This document shows positions 33,613 to 42,724 of a stretch of 64,000 bases of DNA, piece after piece. How positions within the stretch are numbered: the first letter of the stretch is position 1; each line of letters begins with the position of its first letter. The position numbers and the translations under genes were made by a program. The notes beneath the pieces were generated by a model. That model saw only the letters and a program-made list of their open reading frames with translations, made no database searches and was not told the origin of the DNA. Origin of the DNA: Alphaproteobacteria bacterium (GTDB taxonomy: Bacteria; Pseudomonadota; Alphaproteobacteria; Acetobacterales; Acetobacteraceae); the NCBI GenBank assembly GCA_017307285.1, contig JAFKFI010000065.1:1-64000 (forward strand), written 5' to 3'.

Positions 33613-34703
33613 GCCGCAACCGCCCCGCGCTTTTGCGCCAGCGCATCCGTCAGCAGTCGATGCACGGTCTCGGCACGTTGCGCGTAGGTGTGATCCGCCA
33701 ACACGCGTCGCATGGCGCGCGTACCGATCCGCCGCGCGCGCTCAGACGTAAGAGTGTCGAGATGGGCGGCGACATCGGCACCATCGCGCGCCACCAGGAT
33801 TTCCTCTTCGGGCCGCAGGAACAGCTCGATCCCCTCCCATGCGTCGGTGATGAGGCAGGCCCCCACGCCGGCGGCCTCGAACACGCGCGTCGCCGGCGAA
33901 AACCCGACCTCCGCCATGCTGTCGCGCGCCACGTTGAGCACCGCAAGCGCCGAGGAGTTGAAACTATTGTGCGCAGCGGTCGGCACGTGGCCGATCGCAC
34001 GGACATTTCCCGGCATCGCCTTGTCGCCCCAGCCGGCCCCGCCGAGCAAGAAGCGGCGGTCGGGGAGTGCGACGGCGGGATCGAGAAAGAATGCATCGAT
34101 CCGCGCCTCGCGGTCCGGCAGCCGATTGGCAAGCAGGGACAGGTCGGCAGCGAACGCAGGCTCGGGACGCGCCGGATGATGCGTCTCCGGATCAAGCGCG
34201 TTGTAGATCGGCACGCAGGTCCGCGCGCCGAAGCCGCGATAGGCAGCGACCACGGGTGGCCCGCCGCCATAGGTCAGCACCATGTCGAGCGAGCGCAGCG
34301 CCTCGTGCAGAGGATGCGTGGGATCGGCGCGCAGCGCGGCGAGCGTCGCCGGTGCATCCACATCCCAGAACACGCGTAGCGCGCCGGGCGCGGCCGCTGC
34401 GATGGTGCCCGCCAGCAGTTCGTCATCAAACACGCCGACACCACTTGCCTTCACCACCACGTCGGCCCACGCGGCCTCTGCCATCACGCGCCGCAGCGCG
34501 TCTTCGGTCGCCTCGTAGACGATGACACGTGCCCAATCGGGCGGCTCGATGTCGCGATGCTGCTGCCGCTCGAAGGCGTCGGGTTCATAAAAAGTGATAC
34601 GATGACCGAGCCGCGCCAGCGCGCCGAGCAGGCCGCGATAATAGGTCGCGGCACCGTTCCAATACGACGACAGCAGGCTCGAACCGTAGAATGCAATGTT
34701 CAT
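33609..34703 (-). CDS. CgeB-like glycosyltransferase (second of three)
   Basis: 364 residues from ATG 34703; the frame is open further upstream, but the ATGA overlap with the previous stop fixes the start. N-terminal YGSSLLSSYWNGAATYYRGL and GHRITFYEPDAFERQQHRDI, then DVVVKASGVGVFDDELL, and C-terminal LNVARDSMAEVGFSPATRVF followed by ITDAWEGIELFLRPEEEILV. It keeps the same two-domain layout as its neighbours but is only moderately similar to them, so the three are old duplicates with probably different sugars. Confidence 0.82.
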   Translation of the reverse strand: MNIAFYGSSLLSSYWNGAATYYRGLLGALARLGHRITFYEPDAFERQQHRDIEPPDWARVIVYEATEDALRRVMAEAAWADVVVKASGVGVFDDELLAGTIAAAAPGALRVFWDVDAPATLAALRADPTHPLHEALRSLDMVLTYGGGPPVVAAYRGFGARTCVPIYNALDPETHHPARPEPAFAADLSLLANRLPDREARIDAFFLDPAVALPDRRFLLGGAGWGDKAMPGNVRAIGHVPTAAHNSFNSSALAVLNVARDSMAEVGFSPATRVFEAAGVGACLITDAWEGIELFLRPEEEILVARDGADVAAHLDTLTSERARRIGTRAMRRVLADHTYAQRAETVHRLLTDALAQKRGAVAA

Positions 34704-35803
34704 CAGGCGGCCACCGGTTCGCGGAGCTGTGCGACGATGCGCAGGAGCTCGCTCACACGATGCGCGCAGGTGTGCCGCGATCGAATGGTCTCCAGCCCGC
34801 TCGCGGCGAGCGAGGCACGCAAGCCGGGGTCGTGGGTCAGCGCCCGCAAATGGTGGTGCATGGTGTCGCCATCCTTCGCCACGAGATAGTCCTGGCCAGG
34901 CCGGAACAATTCCTCGGAATCCTGCCACGGCGCCGAGAGCAACGGGATGCCGCAGGCGAGCGCCTCAAAGACGCGAATCGTCGGGATGCCCGGCAACGCA
35001 TTGGCATAGTAGCGGCGCGGCACGTGCACGGTCGCCATATGACGCGCGAACACTTCCGGGGCCCGCGCGTTGGGCAGCCAACCATGATAACGCGCGCTGA
35101 ATCGCACCAGAGAGGCCAGCGCGTCCTCGGGGTAGCGCACGCCGTGGACATCGAGCAGCAAGCCGGCCCGTGCGACCGGTTCCAGGAGGAATTCGCGCAG
35201 CTCTCTGGTCCGCTCCCCGTCTCCCCAGTTGCCGATCCATACCGCGCCGGCACGCACACCCTCGTTTGCCGGCGGCCGAAACAGCCTCGTGTCCGCCGCC
35301 TCGTGCCAGACGAACGCGCGCGCTCCCCATCCGCGCTTGCGATACACCTCCGCGAGCGACGCGCCGAAGGCGAGAACACCGTCGAAACCCGTCAGATCGA
35401 GTGCATCGAGTGCCGCCGGATCGCTGACGCCGCGATGGTGGGTGTCGTGAAACAGCAGCGTGAAGCGGGCGCCGCGCTTGCGCTGCCGGCCGAGAGCCGC
35501 GACCAGCGAAGGATCGGTCCACTCATGCGCGATAACCAGATCGGCCCCGTGCGTCGCTTCCGTCAGATCGAATTCGGGCCCGTACGGCGTCGAGCGCAGC
35601 TCGGGAAAGTCTCGCGCGAACCGCTCGAACGGCGCGGCCCCGTGGTCCGCCAGCAGGTTCACGCGGCTCCAACCGTCGACCGGCTCGAACACGCGCACCT
35701 CATGGGTGCGCGCCAATAACTCACGCGTGATCCCGCGCAGGAAATGTGCATTTCCGTGGTTCCAGCAGGACACCAGCGAGTGGGCGAAGACGACGATTCG
35801 CAT
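34703..35803 (-). CDS. CgeB-like glycosyltransferase (first of three)
   Basis: 366 residues. N-terminal FAHSLVSCWNHGNAHFLRGI and THEVRVFEPVDGWSRVN; middle FTLLFHDTHHRGVSDP; C-terminal GAVWIGNWGDGERTREL, YYANALPGIPTIRVFEALA and PLLSAPWQDSEELFRPGQD, the CgeB-type donor domain. The start is ATG 35803, overlapping the preceding GT4 stop (TAATG). Follows the GT4 gene and precedes the second CgeB-like gene. Donor and acceptor unknown. Confidence 0.82.
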   Translation of the reverse strand: MRIVVFAHSLVSCWNHGNAHFLRGITRELLARTHEVRVFEPVDGWSRVNLLADHGAAPFERFARDFPELRSTPYGPEFDLTEATHGADLVIAHEWTDPSLVAALGRQRKRGARFTLLFHDTHHRGVSDPAALDALDLTGFDGVLAFGASLAEVYRKRGWGARAFVWHEAADTRLFRPPANEGVRAGAVWIGNWGDGERTRELREFLLEPVARAGLLLDVHGVRYPEDALASLVRFSARYHGWLPNARAPEVFARHMATVHVPRRYYANALPGIPTIRVFEALACGIPLLSAPWQDSEELFRPGQDYLVAKDGDTMHHHLRALTHDPGLRASLAASGLETIRSRHTCAHRVSELLRIVAQLREPVAA

Positions 35804-36906
35804 TACGCCACCGACGCAACTGGGTTGCGTGGCAGCACAGCGCGATAAACCGCCTCGGTTCCCTCGACCATTGCCTCCACGGTGTAGCTCCGCGCGCGTT
35901 CGCGCGCGAGCGCACCATGTCGCGCGGCGATTTCCGGATCATCGATCAATCGCCCCAGGCTGCGCAGCCATTCGTCCTCCGAGCGCGGCGTGACGAACAG
36001 CGCCGGGCCGTCCCACAACTCGCGGAAGGTCGGAATGTCCGACAGCACCAACGACATGCCGGACTGCGCGGCCTCAAGCACGCCGAGGCCGAACGGCTCG
36101 TAGAGCGCGGGTGCGGCGAATATCGTCATTTCAGCGTAGCGTGCCTGCAATGTCGCCTCATCGAGTTCGTCAAGCCAATGCAGGTTCTGGAACGAAACCG
36201 CAGCGCCATTCGGCCCCTTCATCGGTCCGGCCGCGTAGATGGGCGCGTGAAGGCGGTTCGCCACCCTGTCGAGGGTCACGACATTCTTTCCGTCGTCCCA
36301 CAACCGCCCAACCGTCAGAACCGCGAGTTGCCGCGTCGCGCGCGTCTCGGGTGGCGCGCGGCGACCGTTATGAATAACCGTGATCACAATATCGTCGCCG
36401 TATGTTGCGCGGAGCAGGTCAGCGAATGCGTAGCTCGGTGCGATCACCGCCTCCGACGCCCGCAAACCACGCGCGGTCGCGGCCACGCGCCAGGCGAAAT
36501 CGTCCGGCAGATCGGTGCCGCGCACCGCGCGCCACCACGTGCCGAGACAGGAATGCGCGACCGACACCACCGGCACCGGCCAGCGCGTCAGTCCCGCGAA
36601 AGCCGGGGCGTGAAGCTGCACCAGCTCTGCCCCGATGCACGACGCGAGGCCGGAAAGTTCGCTAGAGGCTCGTGCAAGTGCCTGTTCATTGTCAGCCGTC
36701 CAGTCGAGCGGAAGGCCGGTCTCGATCAGCCGCACGATGTCACACGCCTCGGCGCGCTGTGCGTCGGTCGGCGGCGGACCCAGCACCGCCAATACCGTCT
36801 CGGTGCCGTGCGCCACCAACCCGCCCGCCAACTCCAGCGCGTATCGCCATACTCCGCCTACCGCGTCGGCGGTAAGCATCACGCGGCGCGGGCTCACGGC
36901 AGGCAT
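35803..36906 (-). CDS. GT4-type glycosyltransferase of the glycan operon
   Basis: 367 residues, GT-B fold. N-terminal MLTADAVGGVWRYALELAGG is the acceptor-side Rossmann start; C-terminal LAVLTVGRLWDDGKNVVTLD, LDEATLQARYAEMTIFAAP and the EX7E motif EPFGLGVLEAAQSGMSLVLS form the donor site. It overlaps the radical SAM gene by 13 nt and is coupled to the first CgeB-like gene. It probably starts or extends the glycan whose sugars are prepared by the two epimerases. Confidence 0.87.
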   Translation of the reverse strand: MPAVSPRRVMLTADAVGGVWRYALELAGGLVAHGTETVLAVLGPPPTDAQRAEACDIVRLIETGLPLDWTADNEQALARASSELSGLASCIGAELVQLHAPAFAGLTRWPVPVVSVAHSCLGTWWRAVRGTDLPDDFAWRVAATARGLRASEAVIAPSYAFADLLRATYGDDIVITVIHNGRRAPPETRATRQLAVLTVGRLWDDGKNVVTLDRVANRLHAPIYAAGPMKGPNGAAVSFQNLHWLDELDEATLQARYAEMTIFAAPALYEPFGLGVLEAAQSGMSLVLSDIPTFRELWDGPALFVTPRSEDEWLRSLGRLIDDPEIAARHGALARERARSYTVEAMVEGTEAVYRAVLPRNPVASVA

Positions 36907-38183
36907 TCGGCCTCCAGTTCTTGCAGGGCGAGCGGCGTTTCGTCCTGGATGTCGCTGAAACGATCGAACTGCGCGAGATAGTGCCGGTGCGCGCGCTCCC
37001 AGGCGAGATCATCGGGGGCGCCCCAAAGGCGTCGGTAGTCCGGCGCGCTGGGATACGGGAATAGCGGCACGGGATCGTTGGCCCATACGCCGTGGCGCGA
37101 CAGCCGCTCGCGCCACGGCTGCACCAGCGCGGGATCGTCGCCGGCCGTGGACAACAGATTTGCCTGAACGAACGCAACATTCCGACGCGCTAGGATGAGC
37201 AGCTCGGCGAGCTCATTGGTGGTCTTCCGACATTTCTTATCGAGGGCGGCGCGGCCGTCCTCTGTGAGGCTTTCGACCCCGGCCTCGATCGACACGCAGC
37301 CGGCACGCCCGAGCAGCGCGATCAGCTCCGGCGTCCACAAGTCGATCCGCGTCTGCACGCCGAATTGCAGCCCGAGCGGTACCAGTGCTTCCAACAGTGC
37401 GCGGTGCGGAAGAAATATCTCGTCGATGAAATAGAGATAGGTCACGCCCTGCGCACGCAGGGATTCGATTTCTTCTATCAACGGCGCCAAATCGCGTCTG
37501 CGATAGCGGTCGCGATAGTCGATCTTGGCACAGAAGGAGCACGAGTACGGACAGCCGCGCGAGGCCTCGACCTCGGCACCCGGCGTATCCGGCGTCGTGT
37601 CGAAGCGGTGGTGGTGGTGGCGATGCCGACGGACCCATTCGCTCGGCCAGTGCAGTGCCGGGACGTCGGTAAAGCGCGTCGCCTGCGGCGGACCATTGAC
37701 CCGAACCTCTCCGCAGCGCAACACCGCGGTCCCCGGAACCGCTTCGGGCGGTGCGCCGGAGGCAAGTGCCGCAATTACCTGCTCCGATTCGCCGCGCACC
37801 GCGATGTCCGCGCCAAGCTTGCGCAGCGTGGCGCCTGGTGTCGCCGAGCCGTGCGGACCGATGGCGACCGTGGTGCCGCCTCGTCCATCGAGTGCCACGA
37901 GCAGCGCGCGCGGCACCCGCAGCTCGGGCGGCGCGCAACGCCAGAACAGATAGCTCGGCGCGGTCGGGATCACCGTCATGTTGGGCTGGAATGCCGCCAC
38001 CTCTGTCGCGAGCTCGGCCATATCCTGCCGGAACAGATGAGCGTCGAGCATCAGCACATCGTGGCCATCGCGCTCCAGCAAGGCCCGCGCGTAACCGAGT
38101 TCCAGCGGTAGGTGCGGCTCGCGGCAGCCGAAGTAGATGCTGCGCTCGAAGCTCCAGGGCGGGTTGACGAGGGCTACCCTCAT
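36894..38183 (-). CDS. B12-binding-domain radical SAM protein of a glycan operon
   Basis: 429 residues from ATG 38183 (four-base overlap with the epimerase stop). Residues about 1-130 form a cobalamin-binding-like Rossmann domain (MRVALVNPPWSFERS, GYARALLERDGHDVLMLDAH, TVAIGPHGSATPGATL) without the strict DxHxxG motif. The radical SAM core follows: ASRGCPYSCSFCAKIDYRDR has CxxxCxxC for the 4Fe-4S cluster, then YFIDEIFLPHRALLEALV, RIDLWTPELIALLGRAG and IEAGVESLTEDGRAAL. It resembles the TIGR04295 group, which I recall as linked to oligosaccharide operons. It would methylate or otherwise modify a sugar; which one is unknown. Confidence 0.85.
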   Translation of the reverse strand: MRVALVNPPWSFERSIYFGCREPHLPLELGYARALLERDGHDVLMLDAHLFRQDMAELATEVAAFQPNMTVIPTAPSYLFWRCAPPELRVPRALLVALDGRGGTTVAIGPHGSATPGATLRKLGADIAVRGESEQVIAALASGAPPEAVPGTAVLRCGEVRVNGPPQATRFTDVPALHWPSEWVRRHRHHHHRFDTTPDTPGAEVEASRGCPYSCSFCAKIDYRDRYRRRDLAPLIEEIESLRAQGVTYLYFIDEIFLPHRALLEALVPLGLQFGVQTRIDLWTPELIALLGRAGCVSIEAGVESLTEDGRAALDKKCRKTTNELAELLILARRNVAFVQANLLSTAGDDPALVQPWRERLSRHGVWANDPVPLFPYPSAPDYRRLWGAPDDLAWERAHRHYLAQFDRFSDIQDETPLALQELEAECLP

Positions 38184-39235
38184 TGCGCCGCCTCGACCCG
38201 CGGCAGTGCGCCGCGCTCGCGGCCAAAGCAATCGGCCAGCAGCGACAGCCCGCGGCGCCAATCGCGCGCCGGCCGCAGTCCGAGCGCGGCGCGTGCACGT
38301 CGCGTGTCGGCGACGAAATAGCGCTGGTCTCCCGGCCGCCAATCCTCGAACCGCAGCACGGCGGGACGGCCGAGCAGTTCCTCTATCCGCGCGATCACCT
38401 GCCGCAAGCTTACTGCGTTTGCCGGGCCGCCACCGAGATTGAAGGCCTGGCCACGCACGTCGCCGATGCGCTGCCACGTCGCGATGTAGGCGTCGACCGC
38501 GTCGTCAACCCAGAGGATGTCCCGCACCTGCCGTCCGTCGCCGTAAATGGTAATCGGCTCATCACGCAGCATCCGCAGCAGGAAATGCGCGACCCAGCCT
38601 TGGTCTTCGGTACCGCGCTGGCGCCGGCCGTAGATGCAGCTCATGCGCAACACCGCCGTCGGAATGCCGAAGCTCCGGCCGTAGTCGATCACGTATTGAT
38701 CCGCGGCACCCTTCGAGCAGCCGTACGGCGTATGGAAACTCAGCCGGCAATCCTCGCTAATGCCATGCGCGCGCAAGCCGGCATCGCGCGGCTGATAGGT
38801 CTCGCCGGCACGAACCAGCGCGATGTTGTCGAGATCGCCGTAGACCTTGTTGGTGCTGGCAAAGATCATCGGCGGAGGACCGGCGCGGCGACGCAGCGCC
38901 TCTAGCAGGTTCATCGTCCCGAGCAGATTGATCTCGAAATCCTCGCGCGGCGCATTCATGCTGGTCGTGACGGCCACCTGGGCGGCCATATGGAACACCA
39001 CGCGGGCACGCGCGGCGGCGCCGCTGACTGCCGCCGGGTCGCGCATGTCGCCGAGTAGCGGCGTGATCCGGCGCGGATGCTGGCGTTGCAGCCACGCCAG
39101 GTTCTCCTCGACCCCGGGACGCACGAGCGAATCGAATATCAGAATGTCGTGCCCGGCGCTCGCCAACCGGTCGGCGAGATTGCTGCCGATGAACCCGGCG
39201 CCGCCGGTGATCAGCACCTGGTCGCCGGCGCTCAT
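38180..39235 (-). CDS. NAD-dependent sugar-nucleotide epimerase (CDP-tyvelose/paratose 2-epimerase-like)
   Basis: 351-residue extended SDR. Cofactor motif LITGGAGFIGSNLADRLA, catalytic IFASTNKVYGDL (the STNKVYG form is characteristic of CDP-paratose 2-epimerase RfbE) and YGCSKGAADQYV for the YxxxK pair; YGRRQRGTEDQGWVAHFLL and DILWVDDAVDAY follow. It makes a sugar nucleotide for the transferases downstream. No other paratose/tyvelose genes (rfbF/G/S) are in the window, so the exact substrate is not proven. It is coupled at both ends by ATGA overlaps. Confidence 0.85.
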   Translation of the reverse strand: MSAGDQVLITGGAGFIGSNLADRLASAGHDILIFDSLVRPGVEENLAWLQRQHPRRITPLLGDMRDPAAVSGAAARARVVFHMAAQVAVTTSMNAPREDFEINLLGTMNLLEALRRRAGPPPMIFASTNKVYGDLDNIALVRAGETYQPRDAGLRAHGISEDCRLSFHTPYGCSKGAADQYVIDYGRSFGIPTAVLRMSCIYGRRQRGTEDQGWVAHFLLRMLRDEPITIYGDGRQVRDILWVDDAVDAYIATWQRIGDVRGQAFNLGGGPANAVSLRQVIARIEELLGRPAVLRFEDWRPGDQRYFVADTRRARAALGLRPARDWRRGLSLLADCFGRERGALPRVEAAQ

Positions 39236-40344
39236 GTCACGAGCCCCCGCTCGACGAGCTCACGTCGTGCCTCCGCGACCCGGTCGACCGCACGCTGCTG
39301 ACGCACCCAGTCGGATAGTTCCTCGAGGCTGTCATCGAAGCAGCGACGCGGCTCGTAGCCGAGTGCCGCGCGCGCCGCGGCGATATCGGCGAAGCAGTGG
39401 CGAATGTCGCCGACCCGCGCTTGCCCGGTGATCTCCGGCATGAGGTGCGGCTTGCGCATGGCAGCGGCAACCGCCTCGCCCACCTCGCTGATGCTCACGT
39501 GATGCCCGCTGCCGATATTAAGCACACGGCCGGCCGCTTCTCGACGCTCGAGCGCTAGCAGGAAGGCGCGCGTGACGTCCTCGACATGCACGAAGTCGCG
39601 GCGCTGCTCGCCGTCCTCGAAGACCAGCGGACGTTCGCCATTCAGCAGGCGCGACGCGAAGATCGCGAGTACGCCGGTGTAGGGATTGGACAATGCCTGG
39701 CCAGGCCCATAGACGTTGAACAGCCGAAGCGCGACTCCCTCCATCCCGTAAGCCGGCGCAACGGTCAGCGTCAGCCGCTCCTGCACGTATTTCGTGATTG
39801 CATAGACCGATGCGAGCTCGGGCCGCTTCCATTCCGGGGTGGCCACGGGCGTGAGCCGCCCGCCATCAGGCCCGGCCGGGTCCCAGCCAGTCCGCGCGCG
39901 GCGCTGTGCGGGGCGCACGGCGTCCTCGATCAGCGCGCCCTTGGCGTCGCGATAGAGACCCTCGCCATAGATGCTCATGGACGACGCGACCACGACGCGC
40001 TCAACCGGGTTCCCGATCAGCGCCTGGAACAGCACCGCCGAGCCGTGATCGTTCACCGACACGTAGCGATCGATCGCGTACATGCTCTGCCCGACGCCGA
40101 CTTCGGCCGCGAGATGGACCACCTTGTCGACGCTGCGTACCGCCCGTGCCATCAGGGATGCATCACGCACGTCACCGTGAATGAAGTCGACCTCGTCGAG
40201 GATGGGGTCGGGCGGGCTGCCATGATGCACCTGGTCGATCAGGCTATCGACGACCCGTACGGCGTCGCCGCGCTCGAGCAGCGCGCGCACGACATGCCGA
40301 CCAATAAAACCCGCCCCTCCGGTCACAAGGACTAATCCGGCCAT
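39232..40344 (-). CDS. NAD-dependent epimerase/dehydratase (dTDP-rhamnose 4-epimerase-like)
   Basis: 370-residue extended SDR. LVTGGAGFIGRHVVRALLER binds NAD; VVHLAAEVGVGQSMYAIDRY, VVVASSMSIYGEG (Ser) and VYAITKYVQERL (YxxxK) form the active site; LRLFNVYGPGQALSNPYTG and RRDFVHVEDVTRAFL follow. The SMSIYGEG/ITKYVQE combination matches dTDP-L-rhamnose 4-epimerase/GDP-6-deoxy-talose-type enzymes. First gene of the seven-gene glycan operon; the promoter should lie in the 212-nt divergent space before the hydrolase at 40557. Confidence 0.85.
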   Translation of the reverse strand: MAGLVLVTGGAGFIGRHVVRALLERGDAVRVVDSLIDQVHHGSPPDPILDEVDFIHGDVRDASLMARAVRSVDKVVHLAAEVGVGQSMYAIDRYVSVNDHGSAVLFQALIGNPVERVVVASSMSIYGEGLYRDAKGALIEDAVRPAQRRARTGWDPAGPDGGRLTPVATPEWKRPELASVYAITKYVQERLTLTVAPAYGMEGVALRLFNVYGPGQALSNPYTGVLAIFASRLLNGERPLVFEDGEQRRDFVHVEDVTRAFLLALERREAAGRVLNIGSGHHVSISEVGEAVAAAMRKPHLMPEITGQARVGDIRHCFADIAAARAALGYEPRRCFDDSLEELSDWVRQQRAVDRVAEARRELVERGLVT

Positions 40345-40556
40345 TCGGCTGGTTCAACTCCGCGCTAGGGTTCTATCCGCCCGCGAGCGGCGCGCCGCGG
40401 GCGTGGTCCGGGCCCCGACCGGCCTGGCTTGGCATGGCCGTGTTCCGGGCAAGCGTCGCAGAAACGCGAGGTAGGAACATAGGTTTCGCCCTCTGGTGCG
40501 GGTTGGTGCTGATGGAGCACAATCGTTGCTCGGGTACAGCAAGTATGGGCGGACGA

Positions 40557-41456
40557 ATGACGCACGCGGCGGAGCGGCTTCTGACCCGGACGGACACCCT
40601 GGCGATCGCCTACGAGCAGAGCGGCCCGGCGGATGGCCAACCGGTGATCCTGCTGCATGGCTTCCCGGACGACCCACGGACCTGGGACGGCGTGGCCCCC
40701 GCCCTGGCTGCCACCGGCTTTCGCGTGCTGGTCCCCTGGCTGCGCGGGTACGGCGAGACCCGCTTTCTCGACCCGGCTACGCCGCGCTCCGGACAGCAGG
40801 CAGCCCTCGGGGCGGATCTCCTAGCGTTCATGGACGCGCTCGGGATCGCCCGCGCGCTGCTCGCCGGCTACGACTGGGGCGGCCGTGCCGCGTGTATCGT
40901 CGCCGCCCTTTGGCCAGAGCGGGTGAGCGGTTTGCTGTCGATCAACGGCTACAATATCCAAGACATCGCCGCCTCGGGCCGGCCGGCCGCGCCGGAGCAA
41001 GAGCATCGGCACTGGTATCAATGGTATTTTCACACGGAACGAGGCCGCGCCGGGCTGGCGCAGGACCGGCGCGCGCTATGTCGGTTGCTATGGCGGCTCT
41101 GGTCGCCCAACCTGGACGTGCCCGACGCCGAGTTCGAGCGCACGGCCGCGAGCTTCAACAACCCCGATTTCGTCGATGTGGTGATCCAGTCCTATCGCCA
41201 CCGTCACCTCGCGGCCCCAGGCGACCCGGCGCTGGAGCCGATCGAGCAGCGGCTGGCGACCCGTCCGCCAATCACCGCGCCGGCGATCATCCTGCACGGC
41301 GCCTGCGACGGAGTGGACCCTCCGGCCAATAGCGAGGGCCATGTAAGTCGCTTCCCCCAACTGCGCCGGCGCGAAGTCGTCCCAGTGGCCGGCCACTTCC
41401 TGCCCAGGGAGGCACCCGAGCCAGTGGTCAGTGCGCTGCGCGAATTGGCTCGATAG
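40557..41456 (+). CDS. Alpha/beta hydrolase, epoxide-hydrolase-like
   Basis: 299 residues. Oxyanion-hole HGFPDDPRTWDG at residues 34-45, nucleophile Asp106 in LLAGYDWGGRAA (DWGG rather than a serine elbow), and the general-base His near the end in VPVAGHFLPREAPEP, so epoxide hydrolase or dehalogenase chemistry is expected rather than esterase. The cap domain is between about 135 and 215. The start is ATG 40557; the frame is open to 40434 but without a ribosome site, and ATG 40545 is an alternative. Stands alone between the glycan operon and the HU-like gene. Confidence 0.85.
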   Translation: MTHAAERLLTRTDTLAIAYEQSGPADGQPVILLHGFPDDPRTWDGVAPALAATGFRVLVPWLRGYGETRFLDPATPRSGQQAALGADLLAFMDALGIARALLAGYDWGGRAACIVAALWPERVSGLLSINGYNIQDIAASGRPAAPEQEHRHWYQWYFHTERGRAGLAQDRRALCRLLWRLWSPNLDVPDAEFERTAASFNNPDFVDVVIQSYRHRHLAAPGDPALEPIEQRLATRPPITAPAIILHGACDGVDPPANSEGHVSRFPQLRRREVVPVAGHFLPREAPEPVVSALRELAR

Positions 41457-41572
41457 CCACGAATTGATCGATTGACGCGAGCAACGCATCGAATCTCTTG
41501 TTCGGCGGCGGGAAGCGTGATTCTGTAGACGGAAGGGGCCATAGCCCCGATTCGAATAGCGAGGCGACGATC

Positions 41573-41968
41573 ATGGCGAAGAAACCCGCGCCGGCGAAGA
41601 AGACGGCGGCGGCCTCCAAGAAGGCTGCCCCGAAGGCGTCGGCCGCAAAGTCAACCGCTTCGGCCCGAGGCGCAAAGGCAGCCGCCGCTCCTGCGACCGT
41701 AACGCTGAAGCACCTGGCCGCACAACTTGCCGAGGACCACGAGATGGCCAAACGGCAAACCGACGCGGTGCTGTCGGACCTCGTGGGATTGGTTGTCGGA
41801 CACCTGAAGAACGGCGACCGCATCCGCATTGGCGGCCTCGGCATCCTCCAGGTCCGTGAGCGGGCTGCCCGCATGGGGCGCAATCCCGCGACTGGCGAGG
41901 CCATCAAGATCAAGGCGAGCAAGAAGATCGCGTTTCGGGCCGCGAAGGAGCTCAAGGAAGCGATCTGA
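41573..41968 (+). CDS. HU-like nucleoid protein with Lys/Ala-rich N-terminal tail
   Basis: 131 residues. Residues 1-40 are a histone-H1-like tail of repeated Lys/Ala (MAKKPAPAKKTAAASKKAAP and on). Residues about 42-131 are an HU/IHF fold: LAAQLAEDHEMAKRQTDAVL, VGHLKNGDRIRIGGLGILQV, and the DNA-binding arm ERAARMGRNPATGEAIKIKA followed by KIAFRAAKELKEAI. The tail would bind DNA non-specifically and may be modified on lysines. The start is ATG 41573 with GAGG upstream; the longer frame has no ribosome site. Terminator-like hairpin 31 nt downstream. Probably constitutive, nucleoid-associated. Confidence 0.9.
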   Translation: MAKKPAPAKKTAAASKKAAPKASAAKSTASARGAKAAAAPATVTLKHLAAQLAEDHEMAKRQTDAVLSDLVGLVVGHLKNGDRIRIGGLGILQVRERAARMGRNPATGEAIKIKASKKIAFRAAKELKEAI

Positions 41969-41998
41969 CCCGAGCCGGGTTGTCGCGCCGGACTGTGT

Positions 41999-42022
41999 GG
42001 CCGGACCTCGGCGGGTCCGGCC
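41999..42022 (+). terminator. Intrinsic terminator after the HU-like gene
   Basis: Perfect 9-bp stem GGCCGGACC/GGTCCGGCC with loop TCGGCG, followed by GATTTGCG. It sits between the HU-like gene and the FMN reductase, which therefore should have separate transcripts. The T-run is weak. Confidence 0.7.
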
Positions 42023-42083
42023 GATTTGCGTTCTGCGCCCCGTACTGTATCCCGTCTGCGAAGCATCGGTTGGGAGCGCCAGC

Positions 42084-42647
42084 ATGAGCGGTCAGTCCGA
42101 CGTCAAGGTCCTGGGCATTTCAGGGAGTTTGCGAAAGGGCTCGTATAACACCGCGACCCTCCGCGCCGCCGGGGAACTCGCGCCCTCCGGCGTGACATTG
42201 GAGACCTTTGATATCGCGCCTATACCGCTTTACAATGAAGACGTGCGGGCGCAGGGCTTTCCGTCGCCAGTCGAGGACTTCCGCGCACGGATAAAGGCCG
42301 CCGACGCTATCCTGATCGTCACGCCAGAATACAACTACTCGATCCCCGGCGTGCTGAAGAATGCCATCGATTGGGCGTCGCGTCCGCCGGAGCAGCCATT
42401 CGACGGCAAGCCGATTGCCCTGATGGGCGCCAGTATCGGGGCGCTCGGCACCGCCCGGGCGCAGTACCACCTGCGGCAATCCTTCGTGTTCATGAATGGC
42501 TTGGTGCTAAACCGGCCCGAGGTGATGATCAGCGCTGCCGGCACGCGCTTCGACTCGCAAGGCAAGCTGACCGACGAGAAGAGCCGAGAGCTGATCACGG
42601 CGCTGCTGACCGGCTTGCGGGACTGGACACTCCGGCTCCGGCGCTAG
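42084..42647 (+). CDS. NADPH-dependent FMN reductase (chromate/quinone reductase-like)
   Basis: 187-residue flavodoxin-like fold. FMN phosphate loop GISGSLRKGSYNTATLRA, the second FMN contact VTPEYNYSIPGVLKNAIDW, and GASIGALGTARAQYHLRQ; these match the ChrR/YieF/azoreductase-type NAD(P)H:quinone reductases. It probably protects against quinones and oxidants in the cytoplasm. The start is ATG 42084. The upstream hairpin at 41999-42022 separates it from the HU-like gene. Confidence 0.9.
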   Translation: MSGQSDVKVLGISGSLRKGSYNTATLRAAGELAPSGVTLETFDIAPIPLYNEDVRAQGFPSPVEDFRARIKAADAILIVTPEYNYSIPGVLKNAIDWASRPPEQPFDGKPIALMGASIGALGTARAQYHLRQSFVFMNGLVLNRPEVMISAAGTRFDSQGKLTDEKSRELITALLTGLRDWTLRLRR

Positions 42648-42724
42648 CCTGGCGGCAGACAACGGACTGAACTCCGCCCACCGCGAGGGGTGCCGGGCGG
42701 ATGTCAGCCGCGACCCACCGAGGC

